The position numbers and the translations under genes are program-made. 63,506 bases of DNA from Planctomycetota bacterium (GTDB lineage: Bacteria; Planctomycetota; Phycisphaerae; Phycisphaerales; SM1A02), in contig JAFMML010000003.1 in assembly GCA_017859745.1 (NCBI GenBank), positions 1 through 63,506 on the forward strand, read 5' to 3'. Below are positions 42,648 through 51,013 of the stretch, piece by piece. The notes below the pieces were generated by a model that worked only from the letters and a program-made list of their open reading frames with translations, ran no database searches and was not told the DNA's origin. Each line of letters starts with the position of its first letter. Position 1 is the stretch's first letter.

Positions 42648-44123
42648 GTGACTCCTCCTTCCCCATCCGCCGATCGCCCTTGCGGCTCCGAGCAGGCCTG
42701 CGATGCCGGCGCCGCGTCGGGGCTCGGTCGCGAGTGGGTGCTCGATCGCCGCGGGGCCCTGAAGTTCGGCCTCGCCGCGACCGGCGGATGGCTGGCGGTG
42801 GGCTGCGGCGGTGAGCAGGCCGGTGGGCCGCCGCCCGCACGCGTGGATCGGCAGCGGAGGCCGGCCACTTCGTCTCAGCTCGATCCGCGGCCGGCGCCAC
42901 CGACCTCCGAGCCGGAGGTTCGGGTCCGCCTGGCATCGCTTCGGCAAGGCGAGGCGTTGTCCGTCGAGGTGGAGGGGCGATGGTTGCGCCTCGAGGACGA
43001 GGGGCAAGGCGGGGGCGCGGTCTTCGACGGCGCGCTCCGCATCGAGTCCACCAGCGATGGGTGGCGACTCGTGCCCGAGCGTGGTCCGGTGCTTCGGTTG
43101 CCGCGGGGCCGTCTCGAGTGTGGGCCGGTGCCTGGCGAGCCCTCGCGAATGCGTGTCGGGTGGGCCGGTCGAGAGGCGATCTCCCTGCCGGGCAGGGTGG
43201 CTCTGGTCCCCACCGAACGGACGCCGGTCGAGGGTTCGAGGCGACCCGAGGACCGCCGGCCTTCGACGGACCTCGTGTCGATCAAACGCATCGAGTCCTA
43301 CCTGCCCGGTGTGCTTGCGAAGGAACTCTACGGTCACTGGTCGCCGGGGTGCTTTCGTGCGCAGGCGGTGGCCGCGCGCAGCTTCGCCGTGTGCGAGGCC
43401 GCCCACTGGCGCCATCGTCGGCACTACGACCTCACCGCGGGGCCCGATACCCAGGCGTGGGAGGCGATCGATCCCAATGCCCCTTCAAGTGGTCCCGAGA
43501 CCGACGCGGTCGAGGCGACCCGCGGTCTGGTGCTGTCCTGGAGCGGTCTGGTGGTCCCCGCCTACTTCAGCAGTTGTTGCGGTGGCTGGCCCGCCACGGC
43601 TCGCGATGCGATCGGCTCGAATCCCGCCAACGCGATCGAGCCTCTCGAAGGGCGACGGGACGGCGACCCCTGCTGCGAGTCGGCGCCGACCTTCCGCTGG
43701 CGACGGCAGGCTTCGACACCGGAGATCGCCCGGGGACTTTCCGCATGGGCCCTTCGGCAGGGGCGACGCGATGCGGTGGACCTTGCGACGCTTCGTGAGG
43801 TCGACGTGCTCGAGGTCAACCGGCATGGTCGACCGGTCGCCTTCGAACTGACCGATCGCAGTGGTCGTCGCGATGCCTGGTCGGCGGAGACCTTTCGTCG
43901 CGCACTGACCGCCGCGATGCCGACGGGCAGCAGGCCCGTGTACTCCTCCGCGATCGAGCCGGAGATCGATCTGGCATCGGCGCGATTCGCGGGCCGTGGA
44001 CACGGCCACGGTGTCGGTCTCTGTCAGTACGGTGCCGAGGCGATGGCCTCCCGCGGCGCGGCGGCCGAGCGGATCCTCGAGCGGTACTACCCCGGCGCCT
44101 GGATCCACTCGGCGTGGAGTTGA
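42648..44123 (+). CDS. Tat-exported lipoprotein of the SpoIID/LytB family
   Basis: A 491-residue protein. A twin-arginine signal (D-R34-R35-GALKFG, hydrophobic core) runs into a lipobox AVGC53, so folding before export and lipid anchoring are expected. The SpoIID core follows: IESYLPGVLAKELYG, QAVAARSFAVCEAAHW, and the late GRGHGHGVGLCQYGAEAMASRG. SpoIID in sporulators cleaves denuded glycan strands; in a Gram-negative-like planctomycete it may trim peptidoglycan at division. GTG 42648 was chosen so that the repeat region is excluded; the exact start is uncertain. Confidence 0.78.
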   Translation: MTPPSPSADRPCGSEQACDAGAASGLGREWVLDRRGALKFGLAATGGWLAVGCGGEQAGGPPPARVDRQRRPATSSQLDPRPAPPTSEPEVRVRLASLRQGEALSVEVEGRWLRLEDEGQGGGAVFDGALRIESTSDGWRLVPERGPVLRLPRGRLECGPVPGEPSRMRVGWAGREAISLPGRVALVPTERTPVEGSRRPEDRRPSTDLVSIKRIESYLPGVLAKELYGHWSPGCFRAQAVAARSFAVCEAAHWRHRRHYDLTAGPDTQAWEAIDPNAPSSGPETDAVEATRGLVLSWSGLVVPAYFSSCCGGWPATARDAIGSNPANAIEPLEGRRDGDPCCESAPTFRWRRQASTPEIARGLSAWALRQGRRDAVDLATLREVDVLEVNRHGRPVAFELTDRSGRRDAWSAETFRRALTAAMPTGSRPVYSSAIEPEIDLASARFAGRGHGHGVGLCQYGAEAMASRGAAAERILERYYPGAWIHSAWS

Positions 44124-44175
44124 CGCCAAACTGGGGAAGGCTCGAGGCATGCCCTTGAATTCATCAGGCTGCAGG

Positions 44176-44231
44176 CTGGAGTCTGGAGTCTGGAGTCTGG
44201 AGTCTGGAGTCTGGAGTCTGGAGTCTGGAGT
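44176..44231. repeat. 7-bp tandem repeat (eight copies)
   Basis: Eight consecutive copies of CTGGAGT run from 44176 to 44231 in the intergenic region after the SpoIID gene. The period is not a multiple of three, which also argues against coding. Confidence 0.95.
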
Positions 44232-44796
44232 CAAAAGTAGACACGGCCGCGCCCTTTTCAGATCGCGGCCGGTCTCCCTTTCCCTACAGCTCCAAGACCA
44301 TGCGGGTGAAAACGTGCCTTCGTGCAGACCAGGGGGGTCCGTCCGGGGAAGCGCAGGTGTCTGGGGTTCCCTTTCCCATCGACCTCCGAGTGGTCCGCGC
44401 CCTTTTCATCGCGGGACTCGGTGCTTCAGCACTCTTCCACTCCAACCGTGCAATGCGAAGGTCCCTTGCTCCCTGCATTGCTCGGCCCGTCGTTGCTTCG
44501 GAATACTCCCTCCCTTGAAGCGACGTCGTCGGCCTTGAGCCTCCACCCAGATTGTGGGGCGGGTCCGAGATCATGCAAGCGTCCATCCCGGAATTGGGCG
44601 TTTTTTATTGCCACCAAGTCGCCATCCCTCCGTCTTCCCGGGGATCGCATCCGAGGGATGCCGGCAGATGGCTCTGGCCGTGAAATCGCTGTTCTCGCAC
44701 CCGTCGGGCCGCCTGACGGCCGCCCTGAACCTCGCCCGGAGCGCTGAGATTCCCTCCCGGAGGCGTGCCTCGGCCCACGGCTTCCCGACCGATTCC

Positions 44797-44802
44797 TAGG
44801 CT
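44797..44802 (+). promoter_or_regulatory. Candidate -10 (TAGGCT), 9 nt before ATG
   Basis: This would give a message with a leader of only 2-4 nt for the following gene. Confidence 0.4.
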
Positions 44803-44811
44803 CCCGTCAGC

Positions 44812-46146
44812 ATGGCGATCGTCGGACCACCACCCTGTTGCCGGAGCAGGCTCGCCGAGTCGCGTCGGAGGCGCCATCGGACGAGGGTCTGCGAGACTCG
44901 CGTTGGATCGATCGCGTCGTTGGTGGTCCTGCTGGGACTCGTCGCTCCCTTCGAGACGGCTTCGGGTGCGGCGTCGATCGCGACTCCAGCGCGAGTCGGA
45001 TTTCTTCGCCCCCAGAAGACGTCGGCTCCACCGCTCGAGGCCGCGTGGATCGACCGCACAACGCCCCGCCTCGTCGACGGTCGGGCGGTCCGATCCGATC
45101 TGGATCGCGCCTCGACAAGCGCCGTGCTCGCCGAACTCGCAGCCCTGGGGCGACGCTTCACGGATCGATTCGGTCCCGTGTCCGGTCGTCTCCAGGTCTG
45201 GCTCTTCGCCAATGCAACCGAGGCGAGCGACACGGTGCGCACGCTGTTGGGATCGCCGCTCGACGCCGATCGGCAGGCGGCCTTCGTGCAGGATCCGGTC
45301 GGCGGCGGCGATGGGATCGTGGTCGTCGTTCCCCGTTCGGGCGACGCCTCGCTTTTGCACGCCGACCTCGCTCGGGCGGTCGCCGAGTACGGGACCTCGA
45401 CTGGGGGCCGCGAGCAGCGTCCGCTGCCGCCGTGGCTCGCCCACGGCATCGTCGAGTGGTTCTCGTGGGCGGACTCTCCCATGGCGGCGATCGAGGGCGT
45501 TCGCCCTCCGGCGTCCCTGCGCCGAGCGGTTCGCGAGGCGGAGCGCGAGGGCCGACGCTTCGGCGTCGAACGCCTGATCCGACTCGACGGGCCATCGTGG
45601 GCGGCGAACGAGGCCGCCGGCAGCGGCCCGCTTCAACGAGCCGAGGCCGGCGCCCTGGTGACGGCGCTCATGGATTCGGAGAAGACCAGAACGGGGGTGC
45701 AACGGATGCTGACGGCCCGCATGCCCCCGGGAACCTCGCCATTGGTGCAGTGGAGCCGGGCCTGGCCAGGCATGCCGCCGGAAGCGTTCGGCCGATCGGT
45801 GTCGCGACTGTTCGAGCCGGAGACGAGCGGACTCGAGGCGGCGTTTCGCGAGGCCGTCTGGCTTGCCGACGGTCGACCGCGGCTTCAGGACGGTGCCGCT
45901 GCGAGCTCGCCCGAGAAGGTGCGGACGGCGATCATCGGGGAGGATCTCGGAGCGTTCGAATCGTGCCTGGCGGCGTCGGGGCGGTGTCGCATGGCGACGC
46001 CCGAGCCGGTCGTCGAGTGGGATCGACTCGAGCCGACCTCGTGGGCGGGTCGCGCGGGAAGGTGGCGGCTCCGGCTGGAGTGGAGAACCCTCGGTGCGCG
46101 AACCATCGGCCTCGTTTCGGTCGAGGCGGCCGACAGGGGCGAGTGA
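44812..46146 (+). CDS. Exported protein resembling DUF1570-type peptidases, without HExxH
   Basis: A 444-residue protein with a membrane/signal segment at about 33-52. Its middle part has the arrangement of the DUF1570/peptidase-MA-like group, including PLPPWLAHGIVEWFSW (typically LPxWLxEGxAxYF). The upstream helix that should hold HExxH reads LLHADLARAVAEYG, so the zinc site is absent. It is therefore probably not a working metallopeptidase. The function is unknown. The stop lies 46 bp before the convergent rhomboid gene. Confidence 0.65.
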   Translation: MAIVGPPPCCRSRLAESRRRRHRTRVCETRVGSIASLVVLLGLVAPFETASGAASIATPARVGFLRPQKTSAPPLEAAWIDRTTPRLVDGRAVRSDLDRASTSAVLAELAALGRRFTDRFGPVSGRLQVWLFANATEASDTVRTLLGSPLDADRQAAFVQDPVGGGDGIVVVVPRSGDASLLHADLARAVAEYGTSTGGREQRPLPPWLAHGIVEWFSWADSPMAAIEGVRPPASLRRAVREAEREGRRFGVERLIRLDGPSWAANEAAGSGPLQRAEAGALVTALMDSEKTRTGVQRMLTARMPPGTSPLVQWSRAWPGMPPEAFGRSVSRLFEPETSGLEAAFREAVWLADGRPRLQDGAAASSPEKVRTAIIGEDLGAFESCLAASGRCRMATPEPVVEWDRLEPTSWAGRAGRWRLRLEWRTLGARTIGLVSVEAADRGE

Positions 46147-46192
46147 TCCGACGGGGTTCCTCGCACCGGCCGGGTTCGCCGCGCCCGAGTTC

Positions 46193-47365
46193 TCAGGATG
46201 GGACCGGGGGAAGTTCGGCCGACAACTGGGCGTGCAGCGAACGAAGCGCTGCGCCGAGTTCATCGGACCGAACCGCCTCGAGATGCGGTCGGGCCCGGTC
46301 GGGCCGGCCGAGACTTCGCAGCCATTTCGCCGCGAGCAGCAGGCGAATCTCGGGCGTTCGTCCCTTGAGCGGGTACTGCTCGATCAGGCGCTCCCAGGCC
46401 GCCACTGCCGCCGCGTCGTGTCCGGCGGCGGCGAGTTGCGTTGCGATCTCCTCCTGGTGGTCCGGTGACAGCACGGTGTCGGGCGCCTCGGCGAGGAGGG
46501 ACAGGAATCGATCCACGGCACCGGAATAGTCGCGCTGCTCGAGGCGACGCCCCACCTCGGCCCGCCGACTCCGGAAGGGATCCTCGGCGTCGGGGGAGGG
46601 CGAGGGTCTTGCAGTGGTCGATGGAGCGGGGGCCGAGGCCCACGGTGATGGGCCGGCTGCGACGGCGCGACGCATGGCGCGACGACGGTTCCACTGTCGG
46701 AACAGGTAGAGCAGGTCGAACTCGCCCCGGGGAACGATGCCGGTGGCGAGGAGTCCGAGTCCGGTGACGAGACCGAACGCGTATCCCCCGAGATGCGCGA
46801 CGTAGGCGACCCCGCTGCCTCGGCCGCCGAGGGCCCCGAGCAGATCCAGCGCCACGTACAGGCCGATGAACCAGCCCGCGGGGATGAGGTAGACGCCGAT
46901 CAGCAGGAAGACCAGCAGCGTGCGGATGCGGGCCCGCGGAAAGAGTGCAAGGAACGCCCCGGCCGTGGCCGCCGTCGAACCGCTCGCCCCGATCACCGGA
47001 GCCGTGCTCGAAGCGATGTGGGCGAGTCCCGCCGCGGCGCCGCCGGCGATGTAGAACGCGACGAAGCCGAAACGCCCGAGTCGACTCTCCACCGCGTTGC
47101 CGAACACCCACAGGAACACCATGTTGAACAGCAGGTGGGTGATTCCCCAGGGATCGTGCAGGAACTGGTAGCTCGCCAGCTGCCACCATCGGAATCCATC
47201 GCCGGAGCGCAGCATGCCAGCGTCGGCGAGGCGTTCGACCGGCCAGCCCAACGCCCGCTCCCCGACGAGGCCTGCGAGCATGACCGCCACGTTGAGGCCG
47301 ATGATGAACGGCACCACCACCGGGGCGCGGCGGGGCGGCGGGTCGCAGCCGAGGGGGATGAACAA
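46193..47365 (-). CDS. Rhomboid intramembrane serine protease with C-terminal extension
   Basis: A 390-residue protein. The six-TM rhomboid core covers residues about 18-215, with the catalytic GASG motif (S128) and the partner H191 in AHLGGYAFG. HLLFNMVFLWVFG and the WQLASYQFLHD helix also fit. A linker rich in Pro/Ser and a TPR-like C-terminal domain (about 265-390) follow. The start is a TTG at 47365 preceded by an AGAGGGA Shine-Dalgarno; no ATG or GTG fits better. It probably cleaves membrane proteins, target unknown. Confidence 0.88.
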   Translation of the reverse strand: MFIPLGCDPPPRRAPVVVPFIIGLNVAVMLAGLVGERALGWPVERLADAGMLRSGDGFRWWQLASYQFLHDPWGITHLLFNMVFLWVFGNAVESRLGRFGFVAFYIAGGAAAGLAHIASSTAPVIGASGSTAATAGAFLALFPRARIRTLLVFLLIGVYLIPAGWFIGLYVALDLLGALGGRGSGVAYVAHLGGYAFGLVTGLGLLATGIVPRGEFDLLYLFRQWNRRRAMRRAVAAGPSPWASAPAPSTTARPSPSPDAEDPFRSRRAEVGRRLEQRDYSGAVDRFLSLLAEAPDTVLSPDHQEEIATQLAAAGHDAAAVAAWERLIEQYPLKGRTPEIRLLLAAKWLRSLGRPDRARPHLEAVRSDELGAALRSLHAQLSAELPPVPS

Positions 47366-47406
47366 GACGCGTATCCCTCTGAGAGAGCCGAAGGGCGAGG
47401 TGCCGA

Positions 47407-49752
47407 TCAGCGGGTGTCGGCGTCTCCGCCGGAATCCTGCGGATAGACCAGCACGCGGTCGTGGCAGAGCAGCACCAGATCGTCGCGACCGTCGCCGGTG
47501 ACGTCGGCGATCAGCATCTGATGAGGCTCGAACTCCCGAATCTCGCCTGCGGAGAAGATCTTGGTCTCGAAGATCGGAAAACCGGTTGCGGGGAGCATGG
47601 TTCCGTTCTCGGCGAAGGTCGCGAGATCGAGGCGCTGTCGGCCCGCGTCGGCAAGCGCGAGATCGGTGAACCCGTCTCCGTTGAGATCGCCCGCCACCAG
47701 ATCGTGGTGAAGTGAACGCTCCTCCTCGGGACGCCAGGATGCCGTCTCGCGCAGCACCGGCCCTCGCTTTCCATCGAGCGAGACGACTGCGAAGCCGTCG
47801 TCGGCGACGATGAGGACGTCCTCCTCCACGCCGCCGGAGAACCTTCCGCCTTCGATCGAGCGAACCCGAAACCCTTCGAGATCGATCGAGTCCGACTGGG
47901 CCCACTTGCGATCCTCGCCGCGGGCGAAGACGACGAGTCGATTGTTCTCGCGATCCGCCGCGACGATGCGGTCGCCGACGAACGCGATCGACACCAGGCG
48001 GCTGTCCGACCGGTCGGCGTTGATCTGATCGACCACCTGCCAGCCTGCCGCGCCCTGCCCGCCTCCGGCCTCGTAGCGGACGCCGCGCACGAAGTTCCGA
48101 TCGGCGATCAGGAGTTCGTCCCGTCCATCGCCGTCGAGATCGAACACGGCGGTGTTGTCGCCGCCGGCGGCCTGCACCAGACCGAACTGTCCCATGTCGC
48201 CGCTGCCGAGCACCTCCCATGCCTCCGGTCCGGGGCCGGCGCCGGTCGATCGAAGCATGGTCATCGGTCGATCCGGGACCAGCAGCAGGAGATCGCGGCG
48301 GCCGTCGCCGTCGGCGTCGATCGTGCGAATCGCCGACGGGGGACGGCCAAGATCGGGAAGCGGCACGCTCTCGAGCGTCTCGCCGGGCAGATCGAGGACC
48401 GAATCGCGACCTTCTCGCGAGACCACCACCGGCCGGTGGCCACCGTCCAGCGGGGCGGTGCCGACGGCGACGGGCACATGTCCGGGACTCAACGCGAGCG
48501 GTCGAGGGAACGCCAGGCGGCCATCCCTCCACGACGAGACGCCGACGACGCCCTCCTTCTCGCTCTGCAGCAGGACCTCGGCACGTCCGTCCCCGTCGAG
48601 GTCGGCGATCGAGAGGCCCTCGAGTTCGGAGTACCCGGGGAACGACTCCGCCCGTTCGAATCCGCGGTCGGGCACCTGACGATGCAGCACGATCTCGTTG
48701 GCTTCGACATGCGACGCCACCAGATCCTCCAGTCCGTCGCCATCGACGTCGCCGACGGCCACGAGACGCCGGCGGCTGGTGGGATCCTCGAACCCGAAGT
48801 AGCGAAGCGAGGGTCGGCCGAAGCGATCGTCGGCGTCGTCCTCGGCGAGTTCGTAGATCGCCAGGCGCTTGCTCGCCCGCTCGAGCACCGCGATCTGGGC
48901 CGCCTCGCGACCGGGCAGACCGATCGTGCCGAGGCGGCGAATGGGCGGCATCTCGAACCGCAGTTGGGGGCCAAGGGTCCGGCCGGTCGGCGATGTGCCG
49001 ACGATCCAGACGCGAAGTGGTGCGGGATCCTCGGGCACCGCAGCGAGAAGGTCGAGTCTGCCGTCGCCGTCGACGTCGGCGACGTCGATGGCGGCGACCG
49101 AACCCGATCCCGCCGACAACACCTGCGCCTCGCCGAGGCGTCGTCCATCGAGCAGCGGCCAGACGTGGATCCGACCTCCGACGACGCCGACGACCTCCGG
49201 CCGTTCATCGCCCACGAGGTCGGCGAGCTCGAAGCCCTCCCGCAACGACGCGAGGCCGCGGGCGGCATTGCGTTCGACGACCTCGAAGCGGCCCGGCTCG
49301 GGCTGATCCATCACGACGATGGCCCCGGGTTGGCCGGCGTAGACCAGTTCCAGGGACTCGTCGTCGTCGAGATTCTCCGCGGCGATGCCGAAGACCTCGT
49401 GGCCCAGCGGCACCCAGCTGCGTTCGTACCGCCAATGGTCCGGCAGTTCGTTCATCCGGGTCGGCGGAGGAACGGGGTCTTCCGGAGACGCCCCCGGCTT
49501 CTGCCGCAGGATCTCCAGACGACTGAGGCGGTTGTTGACGACCACGAGGTCAAGCAGGCCGTCGCCGTCGACGTCGGCGGCGATCGCGGGCCCGGCCTTC
49601 GCGCCGATCGGAAGGATGTCGAGTCCGTCGAACCCGAAGAAGTCGCCGAGCGGAGGACGCTCCTGCCCGACTGCCATCGCTGCCGTCGCGGCGACGGCGA
49701 GAGAGGCCCGGAGCAGGATGGTGGACGCGGATCGGACTCGTGTGCGAGGCAT
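47407..49752 (-). CDS. Exported FG-GAP/VCBS repeat protein
   Basis: A 781-residue protein with a signal peptide (1-29) and many Ca-binding type repeats: DVDGDGLLDLVVVNN, DVDGDGRLDLLAAVP, DVDGDGLEDLVASHV, DLDGDGRAEVLLQSE, DADGDGRRDLLLLVP, DLDGDGRDELLIAD, DLNGDGFTDLALADA and DVTGDGRDDLVLLC. These DxDGDG loops belong to FG-GAP beta-propellers. The protein is probably secreted or surface bound. It has a proper Shine-Dalgarno (GGAG, AAAGG) close to ATG 49752. It is divergent from the trypsin-like protease gene. Ligand unknown. Confidence 0.85.
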   Translation of the reverse strand: MPRTRVRSASTILLRASLAVAATAAMAVGQERPPLGDFFGFDGLDILPIGAKAGPAIAADVDGDGLLDLVVVNNRLSRLEILRQKPGASPEDPVPPPTRMNELPDHWRYERSWVPLGHEVFGIAAENLDDDESLELVYAGQPGAIVVMDQPEPGRFEVVERNAARGLASLREGFELADLVGDERPEVVGVVGGRIHVWPLLDGRRLGEAQVLSAGSGSVAAIDVADVDGDGRLDLLAAVPEDPAPLRVWIVGTSPTGRTLGPQLRFEMPPIRRLGTIGLPGREAAQIAVLERASKRLAIYELAEDDADDRFGRPSLRYFGFEDPTSRRRLVAVGDVDGDGLEDLVASHVEANEIVLHRQVPDRGFERAESFPGYSELEGLSIADLDGDGRAEVLLQSEKEGVVGVSSWRDGRLAFPRPLALSPGHVPVAVGTAPLDGGHRPVVVSREGRDSVLDLPGETLESVPLPDLGRPPSAIRTIDADGDGRRDLLLLVPDRPMTMLRSTGAGPGPEAWEVLGSGDMGQFGLVQAAGGDNTAVFDLDGDGRDELLIADRNFVRGVRYEAGGGQGAAGWQVVDQINADRSDSRLVSIAFVGDRIVAADRENNRLVVFARGEDRKWAQSDSIDLEGFRVRSIEGGRFSGGVEEDVLIVADDGFAVVSLDGKRGPVLRETASWRPEEERSLHHDLVAGDLNGDGFTDLALADAGRQRLDLATFAENGTMLPATGFPIFETKIFSAGEIREFEPHQMLIADVTGDGRDDLVLLCHDRVLVYPQDSGGDADTR

Positions 49753-49879
49753 GCCTTTCTCCGACGGGACCGCCGCGAGGATCGGAGGTCACGGAGGGCC
49801 GTTGTCGAGGCGAGCCGCGTGACGGATTCCCCGGCGGGCGTCACGACGAGTCGCGAATCGAGAGACGTATCGAGAGACG

Positions 49880-49891
49880 TATAGTACGACG
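49880..49891 (+). promoter_or_regulatory. Leaderless promoter: TATAGT-N6-ATG
   Basis: This is the best -10 match of the set, spaced 6 nt from the ATG at 49892. Just upstream is a 12-bp direct repeat (49858-49881, TCGAGAGACGTA twice) that overlaps it. Confidence 0.65.
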
Positions 49892-51013
49892 ATGAACCGA
49901 CCTCGAACCGTCGACGTCCGCGCTCGCCTCCTCCTTCTGGAGCCGGGATCGTCGCTCCTGCTCGCGATGATCCTGCTGGCGACGGCCATGGCGACCATGA
50001 CGACCATGACGGCCTCTGCCGACGACACCCCGTCTCCGGATGGAGATCGCCTGGTGCTCGAGGGTGGTGCGGAGGTCTTCGGCGAGATCGTCAAACGGAC
50101 CGGGGCCTCGATCTGGATCGACGTCGGTCCGCAGGTGCTGGAGTTTCGTCTCGCGGATGTGGCCGAGGTCGTGGACGTCGACGGCGGCACGACGAAGGCG
50201 GGTGGATTCTCAGGCGGCATCTTCTCCACCGCCGAGGACCTGCCCGAACGCAGTCCGTTGGAGCAGGCGGAGCGTCTCGGCCCGACGGTGGTGAAGGTGG
50301 CGACGCCCGGCGGACTCGGCTCGGGCGTGATCGTCCACCCCGACGGATACGCCGTGACCAATGCCCATGTGGTTCAAGGAGAGACCGCGCTGCGAGCGAC
50401 GGTCTGGCTGCCCGAGGCGGACGGGTCCACCGTTCGGACGACCATCGAAGACGTCGAACTGGTCGCCATCAACAACCACTACGACCTCGCTCTGGTCCGG
50501 ATTCCCCATCCCGAAGGGGTTCCCTTCGACTTCGCGCCGCTCGAACGGGCCGACGAACTCGAGCCGGGTCAGCCGATCTTCGCGATCGGCAATCCACTCG
50601 GGCTCGAGCAGACGCTCACGGAGGGGGTCGTCTCGACGCGCACCCGTCAGATGGACGGCCTGACCTACATTCAGATCGACGTCGCCATCAATCCGGGCAA
50701 CTCCGGCGGGCCGCTCTTCAACGCCCGCGGCGAGGTCGTGGGGATCACCAACATGGGGATCCTGTCGATGGAGTCGCTGAACTTCGCGATTCCCGCCCGC
50801 TACGTGAAGGACTTCCTGTTGAACCGGTCCGCCTTCGCCTACGACGAGAGCAACCCGAATTCAGGGCATCGGTACCACCTGCCTCCCACGCGACGCCGAG
50901 ACGGCGTGCCGTCCCAACTGCTGACCGGCCCCGCGCAACGGGCGCAGGATCGACCAGCCTCCACTTCTCCCGACTCTCCCGACTCTCCCGACCCCAGGGG
51001 ATCCTCCCGATGA
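49892..51013 (+). CDS. Trypsin-like periplasmic serine protease (HtrA-like, no PDZ)
   Basis: A 373-residue protein. A signal segment (about 22-43) is followed by a small N-terminal domain and a DegP-like protease domain with the full triad H159 (TNAHVV), D198 (YDLALVRI) and S271 (GNSGGPL). The usual PDZ domains are absent; instead the chain ends in a Pro/Ser/Asp tail partly built from a 9-bp repeat (SPD units). It likely degrades misfolded or damaged envelope proteins. It overlaps the next gene by ATGA. Confidence 0.87.
   Translation: MNRPRTVDVRARLLLLEPGSSLLLAMILLATAMATMTTMTASADDTPSPDGDRLVLEGGAEVFGEIVKRTGASIWIDVGPQVLEFRLADVAEVVDVDGGTTKAGGFSGGIFSTAEDLPERSPLEQAERLGPTVVKVATPGGLGSGVIVHPDGYAVTNAHVVQGETALRATVWLPEADGSTVRTTIEDVELVAINNHYDLALVRIPHPEGVPFDFAPLERADELEPGQPIFAIGNPLGLEQTLTEGVVSTRTRQMDGLTYIQIDVAINPGNSGGPLFNARGEVVGITNMGILSMESLNFAIPARYVKDFLLNRSAFAYDESNPNSGHRYHLPPTRRRDGVPSQLLTGPAQRAQDRPASTSPDSPDSPDPRGSSR
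50966..50992 (+). repeat. 9-bp tandem repeat (SPD units)
   Basis: Three copies of TCTCCCGAC encode repeated SPD in the C-terminal tail of the protease. Confidence 0.95.

Larger units (their letters stand above)
44124..44811. other. 688-bp low-GC non-coding region
   Basis: There is no reliable gene in this stretch: possible frames are short and their composition is unlike the neighbours. It contains the 7-bp tandem repeat (44176-44231). Two similar segments reading CCGCGCCCTTTTCA(G)ATCGCGG lie at about 44247 and 44391. A T7 tract near 44606 follows a weak hairpin, which may be a terminator. A decayed gene or an untranslated RNA are both possible. Confidence 0.5.

Noticed and set aside
44124-44811. 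Several short ORFs (up to about 140 codons) in the low-GC block
   Set aside because: They have no starts with support, overlap one another in different frames, and run through the 7-bp repeat.
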